In this document: positions 1 to 8,669 of the stretch, one piece after another | How the letters are laid out: the number at the start of each line of letters is the position of its first letter | Position numbering within the stretch: position 1 is the first letter of the stretch | NCBI GenBank assembly: GCA_049582805.1 | Contig: JBAUUR010000060.1 | Coordinates: 46,475-110,474 of the forward strand | Reading direction: 5' to 3' | DNA: 64,000 bases | DNA from: CAVXFS01 sp049582805 | GTDB lineage: Bacteria; Pseudomonadota; Gammaproteobacteria; Burkholderiales; Gallionellaceae | The notes under the pieces: model-generated | The model's database searches: none | What the model was told of the DNA's origin: nothing | Seen by the model: the letters and a program-made list of their open reading frames with translations, nothing else | Translations under genes and position numbers: made by a program

Positions 1-416
1 TCAAGGAGATCCATGCGCGCATCCCCAACACCCATTTGGTAATGCACGGTTCTTCATCGGTGCCGCAGGACTGGCTGAAGATCATCAATGAATTCGGCGG
101 CGACATGGGCCAGACTTACGGCGTTCCGGTGGAAGAGATCGTAGAAGGCATCAAGCACGGCGTGCGTAAAATCAATATCGACACGGATCTGCGCATGGCA
201 TCGACCGGAGCGGTGCGCCGCTACCTGGCACAGAATCCCAAGGATTTCGATCCGCGCAAGTTCCTCGCCGTTTCCACCAAGGCGATGAAGGAAATCTGCA
301 AAGCGCGTTACGAAGCTTTCGGTTGCGCAGGCCAGGCTGCCAAGATTAAACCCATTTCGCTGGATGCAATGGCAAGCCGCTATGCCAAGGGCGAATTGAA
401 GGCCATCGTCAAATAG
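1..416 (+). CDS. fba: Fructose-1,6-bisphosphate aldolase, class II (3' part)
   Basis: This is the C-terminal 138 residues of a class II (metal-dependent) aldolase; the gene begins before the window and its frame is open from base 3. The segment HLVMHGSSSVP and the later KINIDTDLRMA are typical of the C-terminal half of the barrel, where the second half of the active site and the phosphate-binding residues lie. It cleaves or forms fructose-1,6-bisphosphate and sedoheptulose-1,7-bisphosphate in glycolysis and the Calvin cycle. It converges on cbbR, and its position beside the RuBisCO genes fits a Calvin-cycle role (cbbA). The stop is TAG at 414-416, followed by a strong hairpin. Confidence 0.93.
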   Translation, partial: KEIHARIPNTHLVMHGSSSVPQDWLKIINEFGGDMGQTYGVPVEEIVEGIKHGVRKINIDTDLRMASTGAVRRYLAQNPKDFDPRKFLAVSTKAMKEICKARYEAFGCAGQAAKIKPISLDAMASRYAKGELKAIVK

Positions 417-437
417 CATTAAGCAAACGTAGTCGGT

Positions 438-467
438 AATAAAAGCGGCCTGATAGCCGCTTTTATT
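438..467. terminator. Bidirectional intrinsic terminator between fba and cbbR
   Basis: A 12-bp perfect stem (438-449 with 456-467) encloses a 6-base loop. The stem is A-rich on the left and T-rich on the right with a GCGGC/GCCGC core, so it can end transcription from both strands. It lies between the convergent fba and cbbR stops. Confidence 0.8.
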
Positions 468-468
468 T

Positions 469-1401
469 TCATCGCCGCGCTTTGGCCGCAACCGTGTCCG
501 GCGTGGTCAGCTTCACGGCTTCGTTCAACAGGAATTGTTTAAATGCCTGCGCTGAGGCGGAAAGGCGTTTGTTCCGGCGATGCGCGACGAACCAGTGACG
601 CAGCAGCGGGAAATGTTCGACATTGAGCATGGCGAGCCGCTTGGTCTCCAGTTCCAGTTCGATGCTGTGCAGCGACAGGATGCCCAACCCCATGCCAGCT
701 TGAACCGCTTGTTTGATGGCTTCGTTGGTTTCCATTTCCATGCTGATATGGGGTTGTATCTTGTGTTGCGCGAAGACACGTTCCATCGCGCTGCGCGTAC
801 CCGAGCCTGATTCCCGCGACAGGAAGGTTTCCGTTGCGAGTTGAGCAAACTTGACGCGCTTGAGTTTGACAAGCGGATGGTCGGGTGCGGCGATCACCAC
901 CAGCGGATTCTCCAAAAAAGACTCCGCTTTGATGTCGAGGCCGTCCGGCGGCTGCCCCAGGATGGCCAGGTCGGTGTTGTTATCGGCAAGTTGCTTCAGA
1001 ACGGCATCGCGGTTGGCGACTTGCAGGATTACATTGATATCGGGATAGCGTTGGCAAAACCTCGCGAGCAGTTGCGGCGTGAAATAATTCGCAGTATTGA
1101 CTACAGAAAGCGTGAACTTGCCCTTCCCCAACCCTTTCATCTCGTCGAATACAGCTTCCATATCGGCCAGCTGTTGTGAAATGCTGCGGCTGTAATGAAA
1201 CAGCTCGCGGCCGGCATCAGTGAGAAAAACCTTTTTGCCCATTTGCTCGAACAGCGGCAAGCCGATGTTTTCTTCCAGTTGCTTGATCTGCATGGATACA
1301 GCGGGCTGGGAAAGGTAGAGCTGTTTTGCGGCAACAGAGAAATTCAGATGGGTGGCAGCCGCTTCAAAAACCTTTAATTGACGCAAGGTAAGGTGTAGCA
1401 T
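469..1401 (-). CDS. cbbR: LysR-type regulator CbbR
   Basis: This 310-residue LysR-family protein has an N-terminal winged helix-turn-helix (about residues 1-60, with LSQPAVSMQIKQLEE in the recognition region) and a C-terminal periplasmic-binding-protein-like effector domain. It is transcribed divergently from cbbL, the classic arrangement for CbbR, which activates RuBisCO operons in response to Calvin-cycle metabolites or NADPH. I chose the ATG at 1401; a GTG one codon upstream (1404) is also possible. The intergenic region contains two perfect inverted repeats that are good operator candidates. The function is assigned from family and context and is quite secure. Confidence 0.9.
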   Translation of the reverse strand: MLHLTLRQLKVFEAAATHLNFSVAAKQLYLSQPAVSMQIKQLEENIGLPLFEQMGKKVFLTDAGRELFHYSRSISQQLADMEAVFDEMKGLGKGKFTLSVVNTANYFTPQLLARFCQRYPDINVILQVANRDAVLKQLADNNTDLAILGQPPDGLDIKAESFLENPLVVIAAPDHPLVKLKRVKFAQLATETFLSRESGSGTRSAMERVFAQHKIQPHISMEMETNEAIKQAVQAGMGLGILSLHSIELELETKRLAMLNVEHFPLLRHWFVAHRRNKRLSASAQAFKQFLLNEAVKLTTPDTVAAKARR

Positions 1402-1405
1402 CACA

Positions 1406-1435
1406 TTTCGCTTATGTATTTATCTATAAGCGAAA
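1406..1435. promoter_or_regulatory. Candidate CbbR operator, distal palindrome
   Basis: A perfect 10-bp inverted repeat (TTTCGCTTAT at 1406-1415 and its complement at 1426-1435) with a 10-base spacer sits right at the cbbR start. Its dyad shape and A/T edges fit a LysR-type recognition site. Placement here would also allow autorepression of cbbR. This is an inference from position and symmetry. Confidence 0.6.
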
Positions 1436-1463
1436 TCTTATCATAACTATCAAAATAATTGAA

Positions 1464-1493
1464 TTGTTCTTATGTATCGTAAAGATTACGATA
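1464..1493 (+). promoter_or_regulatory. Candidate cbbL promoter with second palindrome
   Basis: A second perfect inverted repeat (TATCGTAA at 1475-1482 and its complement at 1486-1493, 3-base spacer) overlaps a possible sigma-70 promoter: TTGTTC at 1464-1469, 17-base spacer, TACGAT at 1487-1492. The promoter match is weak, as expected for an activator-dependent promoter. A GTCGC triplet repeat (about 1521-1537) lies in the leader before the ribosome site GGAGG. Confidence 0.45.
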
Positions 1494-1557
1494 TCGTTCA
1501 TGCAATATTTGTTTAAACCGCGTCGCGTCGCGTCGCAACTTTGGAGGGAGTGTAATC

Positions 1558-2979
1558 ATGGCAGTGAAAAAATATAGCGCTGGTGTAAAGGAATATCGGC
1601 AAACTTATTGGGAGCCGGAATACAAGATCAAGGATACGGATCTTCTGGCCTGTTTCAAGATCACTCCGCAAGCAGGCGTAGATCGTGAAGAAATCGCGGC
1701 AGCAGTCGCGGCTGAATCCTCGACGGGAACCTGGACCACGGTGTGGACAGACTTATTGACCGACATGGATCACTACAAGGGCCGCGCTTATCGTATCGAA
1801 GACGTGCCCGGCGACGATACCTGTTTCTACGCATTCGTCGCTTACCCGATCGACCTGTTTGAAGAAGGCTCGGTTGTGAACGTGTTCACTTCCCTGGTGG
1901 GTAACGTGTTCGGCTTCAAGGCGTTGCGGGCTTTGCGTCTGGAAGATGTGCGCTTTCCTATCGCTTACGTGAAGACTTGTGGAGGCCCGCCTTTAGGCAT
2001 CCAGGTAGAGCGCGACATCATGAACAAATATGGCCGCCCACTGCTGGGTTGCACCATCAAGCCAAAACTTGGCCTGTCTGCCAAGAATTACGGTCGTGCA
2101 GTGTATGAGTGCTTGCGCGGTGGTCTGGACTTTACCAAGGACGACGAAAACGTTAACTCGCAACCGTTCATGCGCTGGCGCCAGCGTTTCGACTTCGTGC
2201 AGGAAGCGACACTGAAAGCGGAACGTGAAACCGGCGAACGCAAAGGCCATTACCTGAACGTGACCGCGCCAACCCCGGAAGAAATGTACAAGCGTGCAAA
2301 TTACGCAAAAGAAATCGGCGCGCCGATCATCATGCACGACTACATCACTGGCGGTTTCTGCGCCAACACAGGCTTGGCCAACTGGTGCCGTGACAACGGC
2401 ATGCTGCTGCACATCCACCGCGCCATGCACGCCGTGGTGGACCGCAACCCGCACCACGGGATTCACTTTCGCGTGCTGACCAAGATTCTGCGTCTGTCCG
2501 GCGGCGATCACCTGCACACCGGCACCGTGGTCGGCAAGTTGGAAGGCGACCGCGCCTCTACCCTGGGATGGATAGACTTGCTGCGTGAAAGCTACATCAA
2601 GGAAGATCGTTCACGCGGTCTGTTCTTTGACCAGGATTGGGGTTCCATGCCCGGAGCATTCGCTGTTGCGTCCGGTGGTATCCATGTTTGGCACATGCCA
2701 GCACTGGTGAATATTTTCGGGGATGACGCAGTGCTGCAATTTGGCGGTGGCACATTGGGCCACCCATGGGGCAACGCAGCGGGTGCAGCAGCCAACCGCG
2801 TGGCGCTGGAAGCTTGTGTGGAAGCGCGCAACTCGGGTCGTGAATTGGAAAAGGAAGGCAAGGACATTCTGACCAAGGCAGCCAACAGCAGCCCGGAATT
2901 GAAGATCGCGATGGAAACCTGGAAAGAAATCAAGTTCGAGTTCGACACCGTGGACAAGCTGGATGTAGCCCATAAGTAA
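1558..2979 (+). CDS. cbbL: RuBisCO large subunit, form I
   Basis: This 473-residue protein is the catalytic large subunit of form I ribulose-1,5-bisphosphate carboxylase/oxygenase, which fixes CO2 onto RuBP. The carbamylated lysine is K194 in GGLDFTKDDE. The active-site TIKPKLG is near residues 166-172, and flexible loop 6 (VGKLEGDR) near 325-332. The length and sequence style suggest form IA (proteobacterial 'green-like'). A strong GGAGG ribosome site precedes the ATG. It is the first gene of the cbbLS-QO operon and is followed by cbbS after 68 bases. All key residues are intact. Confidence 0.98.
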   Translation: MAVKKYSAGVKEYRQTYWEPEYKIKDTDLLACFKITPQAGVDREEIAAAVAAESSTGTWTTVWTDLLTDMDHYKGRAYRIEDVPGDDTCFYAFVAYPIDLFEEGSVVNVFTSLVGNVFGFKALRALRLEDVRFPIAYVKTCGGPPLGIQVERDIMNKYGRPLLGCTIKPKLGLSAKNYGRAVYECLRGGLDFTKDDENVNSQPFMRWRQRFDFVQEATLKAERETGERKGHYLNVTAPTPEEMYKRANYAKEIGAPIIMHDYITGGFCANTGLANWCRDNGMLLHIHRAMHAVVDRNPHHGIHFRVLTKILRLSGGDHLHTGTVVGKLEGDRASTLGWIDLLRESYIKEDRSRGLFFDQDWGSMPGAFAVASGGIHVWHMPALVNIFGDDAVLQFGGGTLGHPWGNAAGAAANRVALEACVEARNSGRELEKEGKDILTKAANSSPELKIAMETWKEIKFEFDTVDKLDVAHK

Positions 2980-3047
2980 GCATTGAGCCAGCGGCGCATC
3001 ATGCATGCGCCCTGACTTGATCAACAGACCATTACAAAGGAAATAAA

Positions 3048-3404
3048 ATGAGTGAAATGCAGGATTACAAATCACGTGTAAGCGACCCGGCCAGCCGCAA
3101 GTTCGAGACCTTCTCATACCTGCCGGCGATGAACACCGACCAGATCAAGAAGCAGGTGGAGTACATCGTCAAAAAAGGCTGGAATCCGGCGATAGAACAC
3201 ACCGAGCCCGAGCACCTGATGGACAACTACTGGTATATGTGGAAGCTGCCGATGTTCGGCGAAACCAATGTGGATGCTGTGCTGAAAGAGGCTGAAGCGT
3301 GCCACAAGGCCAACCCCAACAACCACGTTCGCTTGTTGGCTTATGATAACTACAGGCAATCGCAAGGTGCTTCGATGGTGATCTACCGCGGCAGGACGGT
3401 TTAA
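3048..3404 (+). CDS. cbbS: RuBisCO small subunit
   Basis: This 118-residue form I small subunit caps the L8S8 holoenzyme. The sequence includes FETFSYLPAMNTDQI near the N-terminus and EHTEPEHLMDNYWYMWKLP, typical of bacterial CbbS. AAAGGAA precedes the start. It is co-transcribed with cbbL; a hairpin follows its stop, so later genes of the operon are probably expressed at a lower level. Confidence 0.97.
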   Translation: MSEMQDYKSRVSDPASRKFETFSYLPAMNTDQIKKQVEYIVKKGWNPAIEHTEPEHLMDNYWYMWKLPMFGETNVDAVLKEAEACHKANPNNHVRLLAYDNYRQSQGASMVIYRGRTV

Positions 3405-3426
3405 GCGCGCACGGGCAACCGCAATC

Positions 3427-3460
3427 AATCCCCGTTGCCGCAAGGTGGCGGGGATTTTTT
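3427..3460 (+). terminator. Attenuator/terminator between cbbLS and cbbQO
   Basis: The stem AATCCCCG (3427-3434) pairs with CGGGGATT (3449-3456), and G-U-rich pairing extends it inward to a GCAA tetraloop (3440-3443). A T6 run follows. It lies between cbbS and cbbQ on the coding strand, so it would partly stop transcription and set a high cbbLS to cbbQO ratio. Confidence 0.75.
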
Positions 3461-3486
3461 CTGGAGTGTCAAATAAGGAAATCGAA

Positions 3487-4290
3487 ATGAGCGACGTTAT
3501 CAAGCAGTACCGAATTGAAAAAGAGCCTTACTACCGCGCGGTGGCGGATGAGGTCGAACTTTACCAGGCGGCATACTCGGTGCGTATGCCGATGATGCTG
3601 AAAGGGCCTACCGGCTGCGGCAAGACGCGCTTCGTCGAATACATGGCGTGGAAACTGGGCAAGCCCCTGATCACAGTGGCATGCAATGAAGACATGACCG
3701 CGTCGGACCTGGTGGGGCGCTTCCTGCTGGATGCGCAGGGTACGCGCTGGCAGGATGGACCCTTGGCTCTCGCCGCGCGGTATGGCGCTATTTGCTACCT
3801 CGACGAAGTGGTTGAAGCGCGTCAGGACACCACCGTGGTGATTCATCCTCTGACTGACAATCGTCGCGTATTGCCTTTGGAAAAAAAAGGCGAACTGATT
3901 AGTGCGCATCCCGATTTTCAGCTGGTGATCTCCTACAATCCCGGCTATCAAAGTCTGATGAAGGACTTGAAGCAATCCACCAAGCAGCGCTTTGGCGCAC
4001 TGGACTTCAGCTATCCGGCACACGATGTTGAAACTGAAATTGTCGTGCATGAAAGCAAAATCAGCGCAGAGATCGCCGACAAGCTGGTGTCGATTGCCGA
4101 ACGTGCGCGTAACCTCAAAGGGCATGGCCTGGACGAAGGGATTTCCACGCGCATGTTGGTTTATGCGGGCAATCTGATCGCCAAGGGCGTGGAGGCAAAA
4201 GCTGCCTGCCGCGTGGCGTTGGTGAGGCCTATCACCGACGATCCTGATATGCGCGATGCGCTGGATGCCGCAGTGACGACATTTTTCTGA
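3487..4290 (+). CDS. cbbQ: RuBisCO activase subunit CbbQ (MoxR-type AAA+ ATPase)
   Basis: This 267-residue AAA+ ATPase has Walker A GPTGCGKT at about residues 40-47 and Walker B AICYLDEV at about 101-108. CbbQ hexamers work with CbbO to remove inhibitory sugar phosphates from RuBisCO using ATP. I chose ATG 3487 because MSDVIKQYRIEKEPYYR matches the usual CbbQ start and AAGGAA precedes it; a longer frame upstream runs into the terminator hairpin. It is followed by cbbO after 41 bases. Confidence 0.94.
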   Translation: MSDVIKQYRIEKEPYYRAVADEVELYQAAYSVRMPMMLKGPTGCGKTRFVEYMAWKLGKPLITVACNEDMTASDLVGRFLLDAQGTRWQDGPLALAARYGAICYLDEVVEARQDTTVVIHPLTDNRRVLPLEKKGELISAHPDFQLVISYNPGYQSLMKDLKQSTKQRFGALDFSYPAHDVETEIVVHESKISAEIADKLVSIAERARNLKGHGLDEGISTRMLVYAGNLIAKGVEAKAACRVALVRPITDDPDMRDALDAAVTTFF

Positions 4291-4331
4291 TCTCCCGCAT
4301 GACGAGCTGTCATTGCATATAGGAAAAATAA

Positions 4332-6659
4332 ATGTCTCTCTCATTGGAAAATCATCTTGAGCTACTTGAGGAATTGGGCACCAACGCGGGTGAGGTACTG
4401 CAATCTTCGTGGTATGAAGCAGCGCGCGTGTTCAGTCCGCAGGGCCTGGAGAACTACCTGCAGGGTGCGCGGGCTCTTAAGAATCTCGGGCGCGGCAGCG
4501 AGCTGGTGATTACCTTTATCCAGAGCGCGCCAAGCATTGCCAAGGAAATCGGCGAAGATTCGGTGGTGGACTTGCTGGACACAGCGATGGCGCTGGCTTC
4601 AAAAACCAGTGGTGCAATGCTGGAAGCAATCGTGGCCACCGCACCGACTGCGGCAAAACGATTGGGCGACGCGGTCTTGTTTGGGGCTTATTTGCAGCTG
4701 CTCAACACCCTGCTCAATCAGGTTCCGCGTGGTTTGCGTCCGATGCTGGAAAATCTGGAGGCATTGCTGGGGCAACTCACTCTGGGGGGTCTTCGGCGCT
4801 GGGCAACCTGGGGTGCGCATGCCCACAAAACCAATTTTGAAGAGCAGGCAAGTTACTTCGGCCTGAAATCCAAAGAGTCGCTGGCGATGTTGCAAAAGGA
4901 GCGCAAGGGCACGCTGTTCGTCGATGTGCAGCGGCGTATCAATATGTATTTGCGCGCGCTGTGGGCTAGGGACTTTTTCATGCGCCCCACCAGCGGCGAC
5001 TTTGAATCGCGCGAAGGTTACAAACCCTACATCGAAGATTATTTCATTTATGTGCCCGACGCGTTCGATGATGTAGATGGCGTGTCGGGTCTGGAGGTTT
5101 ACCGCGCCACGGCGGCGCATTGCGCCGCCCACCTGGTGTATACCCGCGAACCGATTTCTGCCGAAGCGTTGAACCCATTGCAAATGGCAGTGATCAGCGT
5201 GATCGAGGATGCGCGTGTCGAAACGCTTGCTATTCGTACATTCCCCGGCCTCAGGCAATTGTGGGCCAGGCTGCATACCGCACAATCCGCCCAGACTGAC
5301 ACGGTGGGGGATTATTTGAATCGCCTGGCGCGTGCATTGCTGGATAACGATTATCAGGATGATGATGCGTGGATAGCCGGAGCGCGTGTGCTGTTTGCGC
5401 AAGCCGCAGCGCGTCTGTCGGATAACACGATTTCCTGGGAAATCGGCGTGGCGCTGGCACACGGCCTGATGCAAAAACATATTGCCTTCAATCCTCGTAC
5501 CGACTTGTTGAGCGCGCCATATCGCGATGACAACCGTTATTTCTGGGCGTTCGAGGAATTCGATTTCAACAAGTCGCAGGCTGCGGGCTTTGAGACAGTC
5601 AAGCAGGTGCGCAAACATGTGTCGGTGATGGAGTTCGCCAATGAAGTGGATTGCGAAACCGCAGGTGATGATGCCCAGGAAATCTGGGTGATGTCGGAAG
5701 AATTTTTCCCTTACGAAGACAATGGCGTGAGTTTCAATGAGCTGGAAGGCAAGGAGCCCGTTTCAGAACCCTATCACTATGCGGAATGGGATTACCAGAT
5801 CCAGCTGGAGCGTCCGGCCTGGGCAACGGTGCTGGAGAAGCGCCCCAAAGCGGGCGATTTGCAACTGATCGACAAAATCACTGTGGATAACAAGCGCATT
5901 GCATCCCGCTTGAAATTCCTTCTGGATGCGATGCAGCCGCAGGGCGTGCAGCGCATCCGCAAGCTGGAAGATGGCGACGAGATTGACATCAATGCCGCGA
6001 TCAGCAGCATGATAGATTTCCGCATGGGCATCCAGCCTGATCCGCGGATCATGATGCGCTCGGTGCGCAAGGTGCGCGATATTTGTGTGCTGGTGCTGCT
6101 GGATTTATCCGAGTCGACCAATGAAAAAGTCCTGGGCCAGGACCAAACCGTGCTGGATCTGACGCGCCAGGCCTGCGTGTTGCTGTCAGATGCGATATAC
6201 AAGATAGGCGACCCTTTCGCAATTCATGGCTTCTGTTCCGATGGCCGGCACGATGTGGAGTATTACCGTTTCAAGGATTTCGACCAGCCATACAATGACA
6301 CACCAAAGGCGCGGCTGGCAGGCATGACCGGCCAGCTATCCACGAGGATAGGCGCCGCGATCCGCCACGCTGCACATTATCTGCGCGGGCAACGATCCGC
6401 CAAGAAATTATTGATGGTGATCACCGATGGTGAACCGGCAGACATTGACGTGCGCGACCCGCAGTATCTGCGTTACGATGCCAAGAAGGCGGTTGAAGAT
6501 GCGGGGCGAAACGGCATTACGACATTTTGCATGACGCTGGATCCGCGCGCCGATCAATATGTTTCAAGAATCTTTGGTGGCAAGAACTATATGGTGGTCG
6601 ATCACGTCGAACGACTGCCGGAAAAGCTGCCACTGCTCTATGCCGGTCTGACGAGGTAA
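4332..6659 (+). CDS. cbbO: RuBisCO activase adaptor CbbO (VWA domain)
   Basis: This 775-residue protein has a mostly helical N-terminal part and a C-terminal von Willebrand factor A domain. The metal-ion adhesion motif DLSES lies near residue 592 in VLVLLDLSES. In CbbQO activases the VWA domain anchors the AAA+ ring to RuBisCO. The length and order (after cbbQ) match the family. AGGAAA lies upstream of the ATG. The next gene starts only 5 bases after its stop. Confidence 0.94.
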   Translation: MSLSLENHLELLEELGTNAGEVLQSSWYEAARVFSPQGLENYLQGARALKNLGRGSELVITFIQSAPSIAKEIGEDSVVDLLDTAMALASKTSGAMLEAIVATAPTAAKRLGDAVLFGAYLQLLNTLLNQVPRGLRPMLENLEALLGQLTLGGLRRWATWGAHAHKTNFEEQASYFGLKSKESLAMLQKERKGTLFVDVQRRINMYLRALWARDFFMRPTSGDFESREGYKPYIEDYFIYVPDAFDDVDGVSGLEVYRATAAHCAAHLVYTREPISAEALNPLQMAVISVIEDARVETLAIRTFPGLRQLWARLHTAQSAQTDTVGDYLNRLARALLDNDYQDDDAWIAGARVLFAQAAARLSDNTISWEIGVALAHGLMQKHIAFNPRTDLLSAPYRDDNRYFWAFEEFDFNKSQAAGFETVKQVRKHVSVMEFANEVDCETAGDDAQEIWVMSEEFFPYEDNGVSFNELEGKEPVSEPYHYAEWDYQIQLERPAWATVLEKRPKAGDLQLIDKITVDNKRIASRLKFLLDAMQPQGVQRIRKLEDGDEIDINAAISSMIDFRMGIQPDPRIMMRSVRKVRDICVLVLLDLSESTNEKVLGQDQTVLDLTRQACVLLSDAIYKIGDPFAIHGFCSDGRHDVEYYRFKDFDQPYNDTPKARLAGMTGQLSTRIGAAIRHAAHYLRGQRSAKKLLMVITDGEPADIDVRDPQYLRYDAKKAVEDAGRNGITTFCMTLDPRADQYVSRIFGGKNYMVVDHVERLPEKLPLLYAGLTR

Positions 6660-6664
6660 TCAAC

Positions 6665-6967
6665 ATGGAACCACTGCGATATGTAGGACTGCACAACGAC
6701 GAAAACGGCGGCATGACGCACTGGGGACAGATGATCAAGGATGCCTGGGTGTTTGGCCTGATACCCGATACTGAGGATTGCGCAGGCTGGACGGATGGCC
6801 AGATGCAGGTGCTTTATGAACGGATCTGGGCGGAGTGGGAAAAGTACGCACACCTGCCGAGTCACCTGCCGCAGGAATTGCAGGAACGCTATATTCGCAT
6901 CCACCAGGAAGCAATTGCGCGAGCCAAGGCAAAAGGCTGGGATCCCGAACTGGGCGATGATGATTAA
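6665..6967 (+). CDS. Conserved small protein at the end of the cbb operon, function unknown
   Basis: This is a 100-residue acidic soluble protein beginning MEPLRYVGLHNDENGGM. It has no signal peptide, no membrane segment and no motif I recognise; it is rich in Trp and Glu and ends in an acidic tail (ELGDDD). It starts 5 bases after cbbO, so it is very likely translated with cbbQO. I recall similar small genes beside cbbO in other sulfur- or iron-oxidising proteobacteria, but could not check this. A link to RuBisCO activation is inferred only from context. Its 3' end overlaps the convergent next gene by 4 bases. Confidence 0.75.
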   Translation: MEPLRYVGLHNDENGGMTHWGQMIKDAWVFGLIPDTEDCAGWTDGQMQVLYERIWAEWEKYAHLPSHLPQELQERYIRIHQEAIARAKAKGWDPELGDDD

Positions 6968-7374
6968 GCGGGCGGCTTGCGATCAAACTTGATGATTCGC
7001 GCAACCGTCGTGGGGATATCTTTTGCAGCTAATGCCTTGAGTGCCAGCGGAAACTCGACCTGGAGCCGCTTCATGGTTTCCTTGGCGACCGGATTGTAAT
7101 ACACAGCCTCATACGGGACGGGCTCATCCAGCGAACCGCGCTGTTGCGGGCGAAAATTTTGCCAGGCAATCTCTACCCAGCTTTTATGCTCGGCATCCAG
7201 AAAAATAATTTCTTCGCGATCTATCACGGCAAGGTATTGCATGCTGCGGATCGGCACGAACACCACGCCCTCCCGGCAGTGTTCCAGCAGCAGATGTGCA
7301 GAATTATAGGCTGCGGCGGGCACAAGGCGCGACTCACGCTCCAATTCAGTATTGCGGTAACAGACCAGTTCCAT
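6964..7374 (-). CDS. Hypothetical protein
   Basis: This is a 136-residue soluble protein starting MELVCYRNTELERESR. I do not recognise the family. A good ribosome site (GGAG, about 8 bases before the ATG) supports the start. The composition is balanced, with several aromatic residues around the middle (WVEIAWQNF). It lies downstream of the ubiH-type gene on the same strand (39-base gap) and converges with the cbb operon, overlapping its last gene by 4 bases. Confidence 0.65.
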   Translation of the reverse strand: MELVCYRNTELERESRLVPAAAYNSAHLLLEHCREGVVFVPIRSMQYLAVIDREEIIFLDAEHKSWVEIAWQNFRPQQRGSLDEPVPYEAVYYNPVAKETMKRLQVEFPLALKALAAKDIPTTVARIIKFDRKPPA

Positions 7375-7412
7375 CTTAAATCTCCATCAGGAGGTGCCAT
7401 TGGGCCGTGCGC

Positions 7413-8576
7413 TTACCCGTTTGCTCCGAACATCATCCGTTTCGCCAAGAAGCGTTTGGCGAAAGGCAGGCAATCCAGCGCGCTGAGCGCGATGGCGCGG
7501 CCTGCGCTGATTAGTGGCAAATCATTGGAAAACAGTCGCACCAGGCTATCGGTAAATCGTATTCCCGCTTCGCGGTCGGTGCGGCGCCGAACACGATAGG
7601 CAGCGAGCATCGTGTCTGTGCCCACCGTCTGCGGTGCGGCATCCAGAATTTCCCGTGCCAGTTCCCACGCATCGCGCAGCCCCATGTTGAAGCCCTGCCC
7701 GGCCACCGGATGCAGGGTTTGCGCGGCATTGCCGAGCAGTACGCTGTGCCGCAGGGGGGATTGCTGCGGCGCGCGTTTCAGGCCTAGAGCAAAACAGGTG
7801 CGTTTGCCGGCGGTCAAGAATTCTCCGACGCGATCACCGAAATGCTGATGAAGCTCTCCCAGAAATTTGACGTCGTCCCATGCCAGCATTTGCTGCGCGA
7901 GTTGATGTGGCGCAGTCCACACCAGCTCGTAGCCATCCTGAAACGGCAGCAGCGCCACCGGCCCTTGCGCAGTGAAACGCTCGAAAGCCATGCCAGTTTG
8001 CGGCAGGCTGCAGGTGATGTGGGTGATGAGTGCGCTTTGGCCGTATTCGCGGACTGTTGGTGGAAATTGTTGCGCCAGTAATTTTCCTCCATCGGCGACC
8101 ACGGCAAGGCGTGCGTGCACGGTATGTTCTGTACCATCCTGCTGGTATCCAATGATGGCGCAGTCAATTTCACCTTGCAGTTTGACGACGCTCGCGCCAT
8201 AGATCGAGCTGATGCCACTATGCTGCAAAGCCCGGTCAAGCGCGCCTTGCAACGAGGGATAGGGCAGCACGTAGCCGAGTTCTGGTACGTTCAATTCGGC
8301 TGCGCGCAACATGGCGCGGCCAAAATTATATCGCTGCGAGATGTGGATAGTGTGGATCGGAGAGACATTTTGCAACGCTTCCCACACGCCGAGACGTTCC
8401 AGCAGCAAACGGCTGCCATAAGACAGGGCCAGCGCGCGTTCATCCTGGCTGGCGGCATTGGCTGGACGCGTCTCCAGGAGGCAGACCTTCAGGCCGCTGT
8501 CGCGCAACGCGAGCGCAAGCGAAGCGCCGACGGGGCCGCCACCAATGATGGCAATGTCACAGTTTGTGCTGTTCAC
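7413..8576 (-). CDS. ubiH: UbiH/UbiF/VisC-family FAD-dependent hydroxylase
   Basis: This 387-residue flavoprotein monooxygenase has the FAD-binding Rossmann motif CDIAIIGGGPVGAS at its N-terminus and the second FAD/ribityl motif GNAAQTLHPVAGQGFNMGLRD in its C-terminal half. This family hydroxylates the ring in ubiquinone biosynthesis; UbiH is the best guess, but UbiF or UbiI-type activity cannot be excluded. I prefer the GTG start at 8576 because GGAG lies just upstream. The in-frame ATG at 8621 lies inside an intergenic CACAGAG repeat and would add a non-homologous leader. pepP is the next gene upstream on this strand. Confidence 0.85.
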   Translation of the reverse strand: MNSTNCDIAIIGGGPVGASLALALRDSGLKVCLLETRPANAASQDERALALSYGSRLLLERLGVWEALQNVSPIHTIHISQRYNFGRAMLRAAELNVPELGYVLPYPSLQGALDRALQHSGISSIYGASVVKLQGEIDCAIIGYQQDGTEHTVHARLAVVADGGKLLAQQFPPTVREYGQSALITHITCSLPQTGMAFERFTAQGPVALLPFQDGYELVWTAPHQLAQQMLAWDDVKFLGELHQHFGDRVGEFLTAGKRTCFALGLKRAPQQSPLRHSVLLGNAAQTLHPVAGQGFNMGLRDAWELAREILDAAPQTVGTDTMLAAYRVRRRTDREAGIRFTDSLVRLFSNDLPLISAGRAIALSALDCLPFAKRFLAKRMMFGANG

Positions 8577-8598
8577 GTTATCTCCAAAAAGACCATCT

Positions 8599-8669
8599 GC
8601 CACAGAGCACACAGAATTCACAGAGCAAGCCGATGCTTGACACCAGCATTCTCTGCGGTTTCTGCGGCT
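8599..8669. repeat. CACAGAG-type intergenic inverted repeat, copy 1
   Basis: The left arm GCCACAGAGCACACAG and the degenerate right arm CTCTGCGGTTTCTGCGGC form an imperfect inverted repeat. It fills the gap between pepP and the ubiH-type gene and touches the pepP stop. A second copy is at 46011-46090. Confidence 0.6.
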
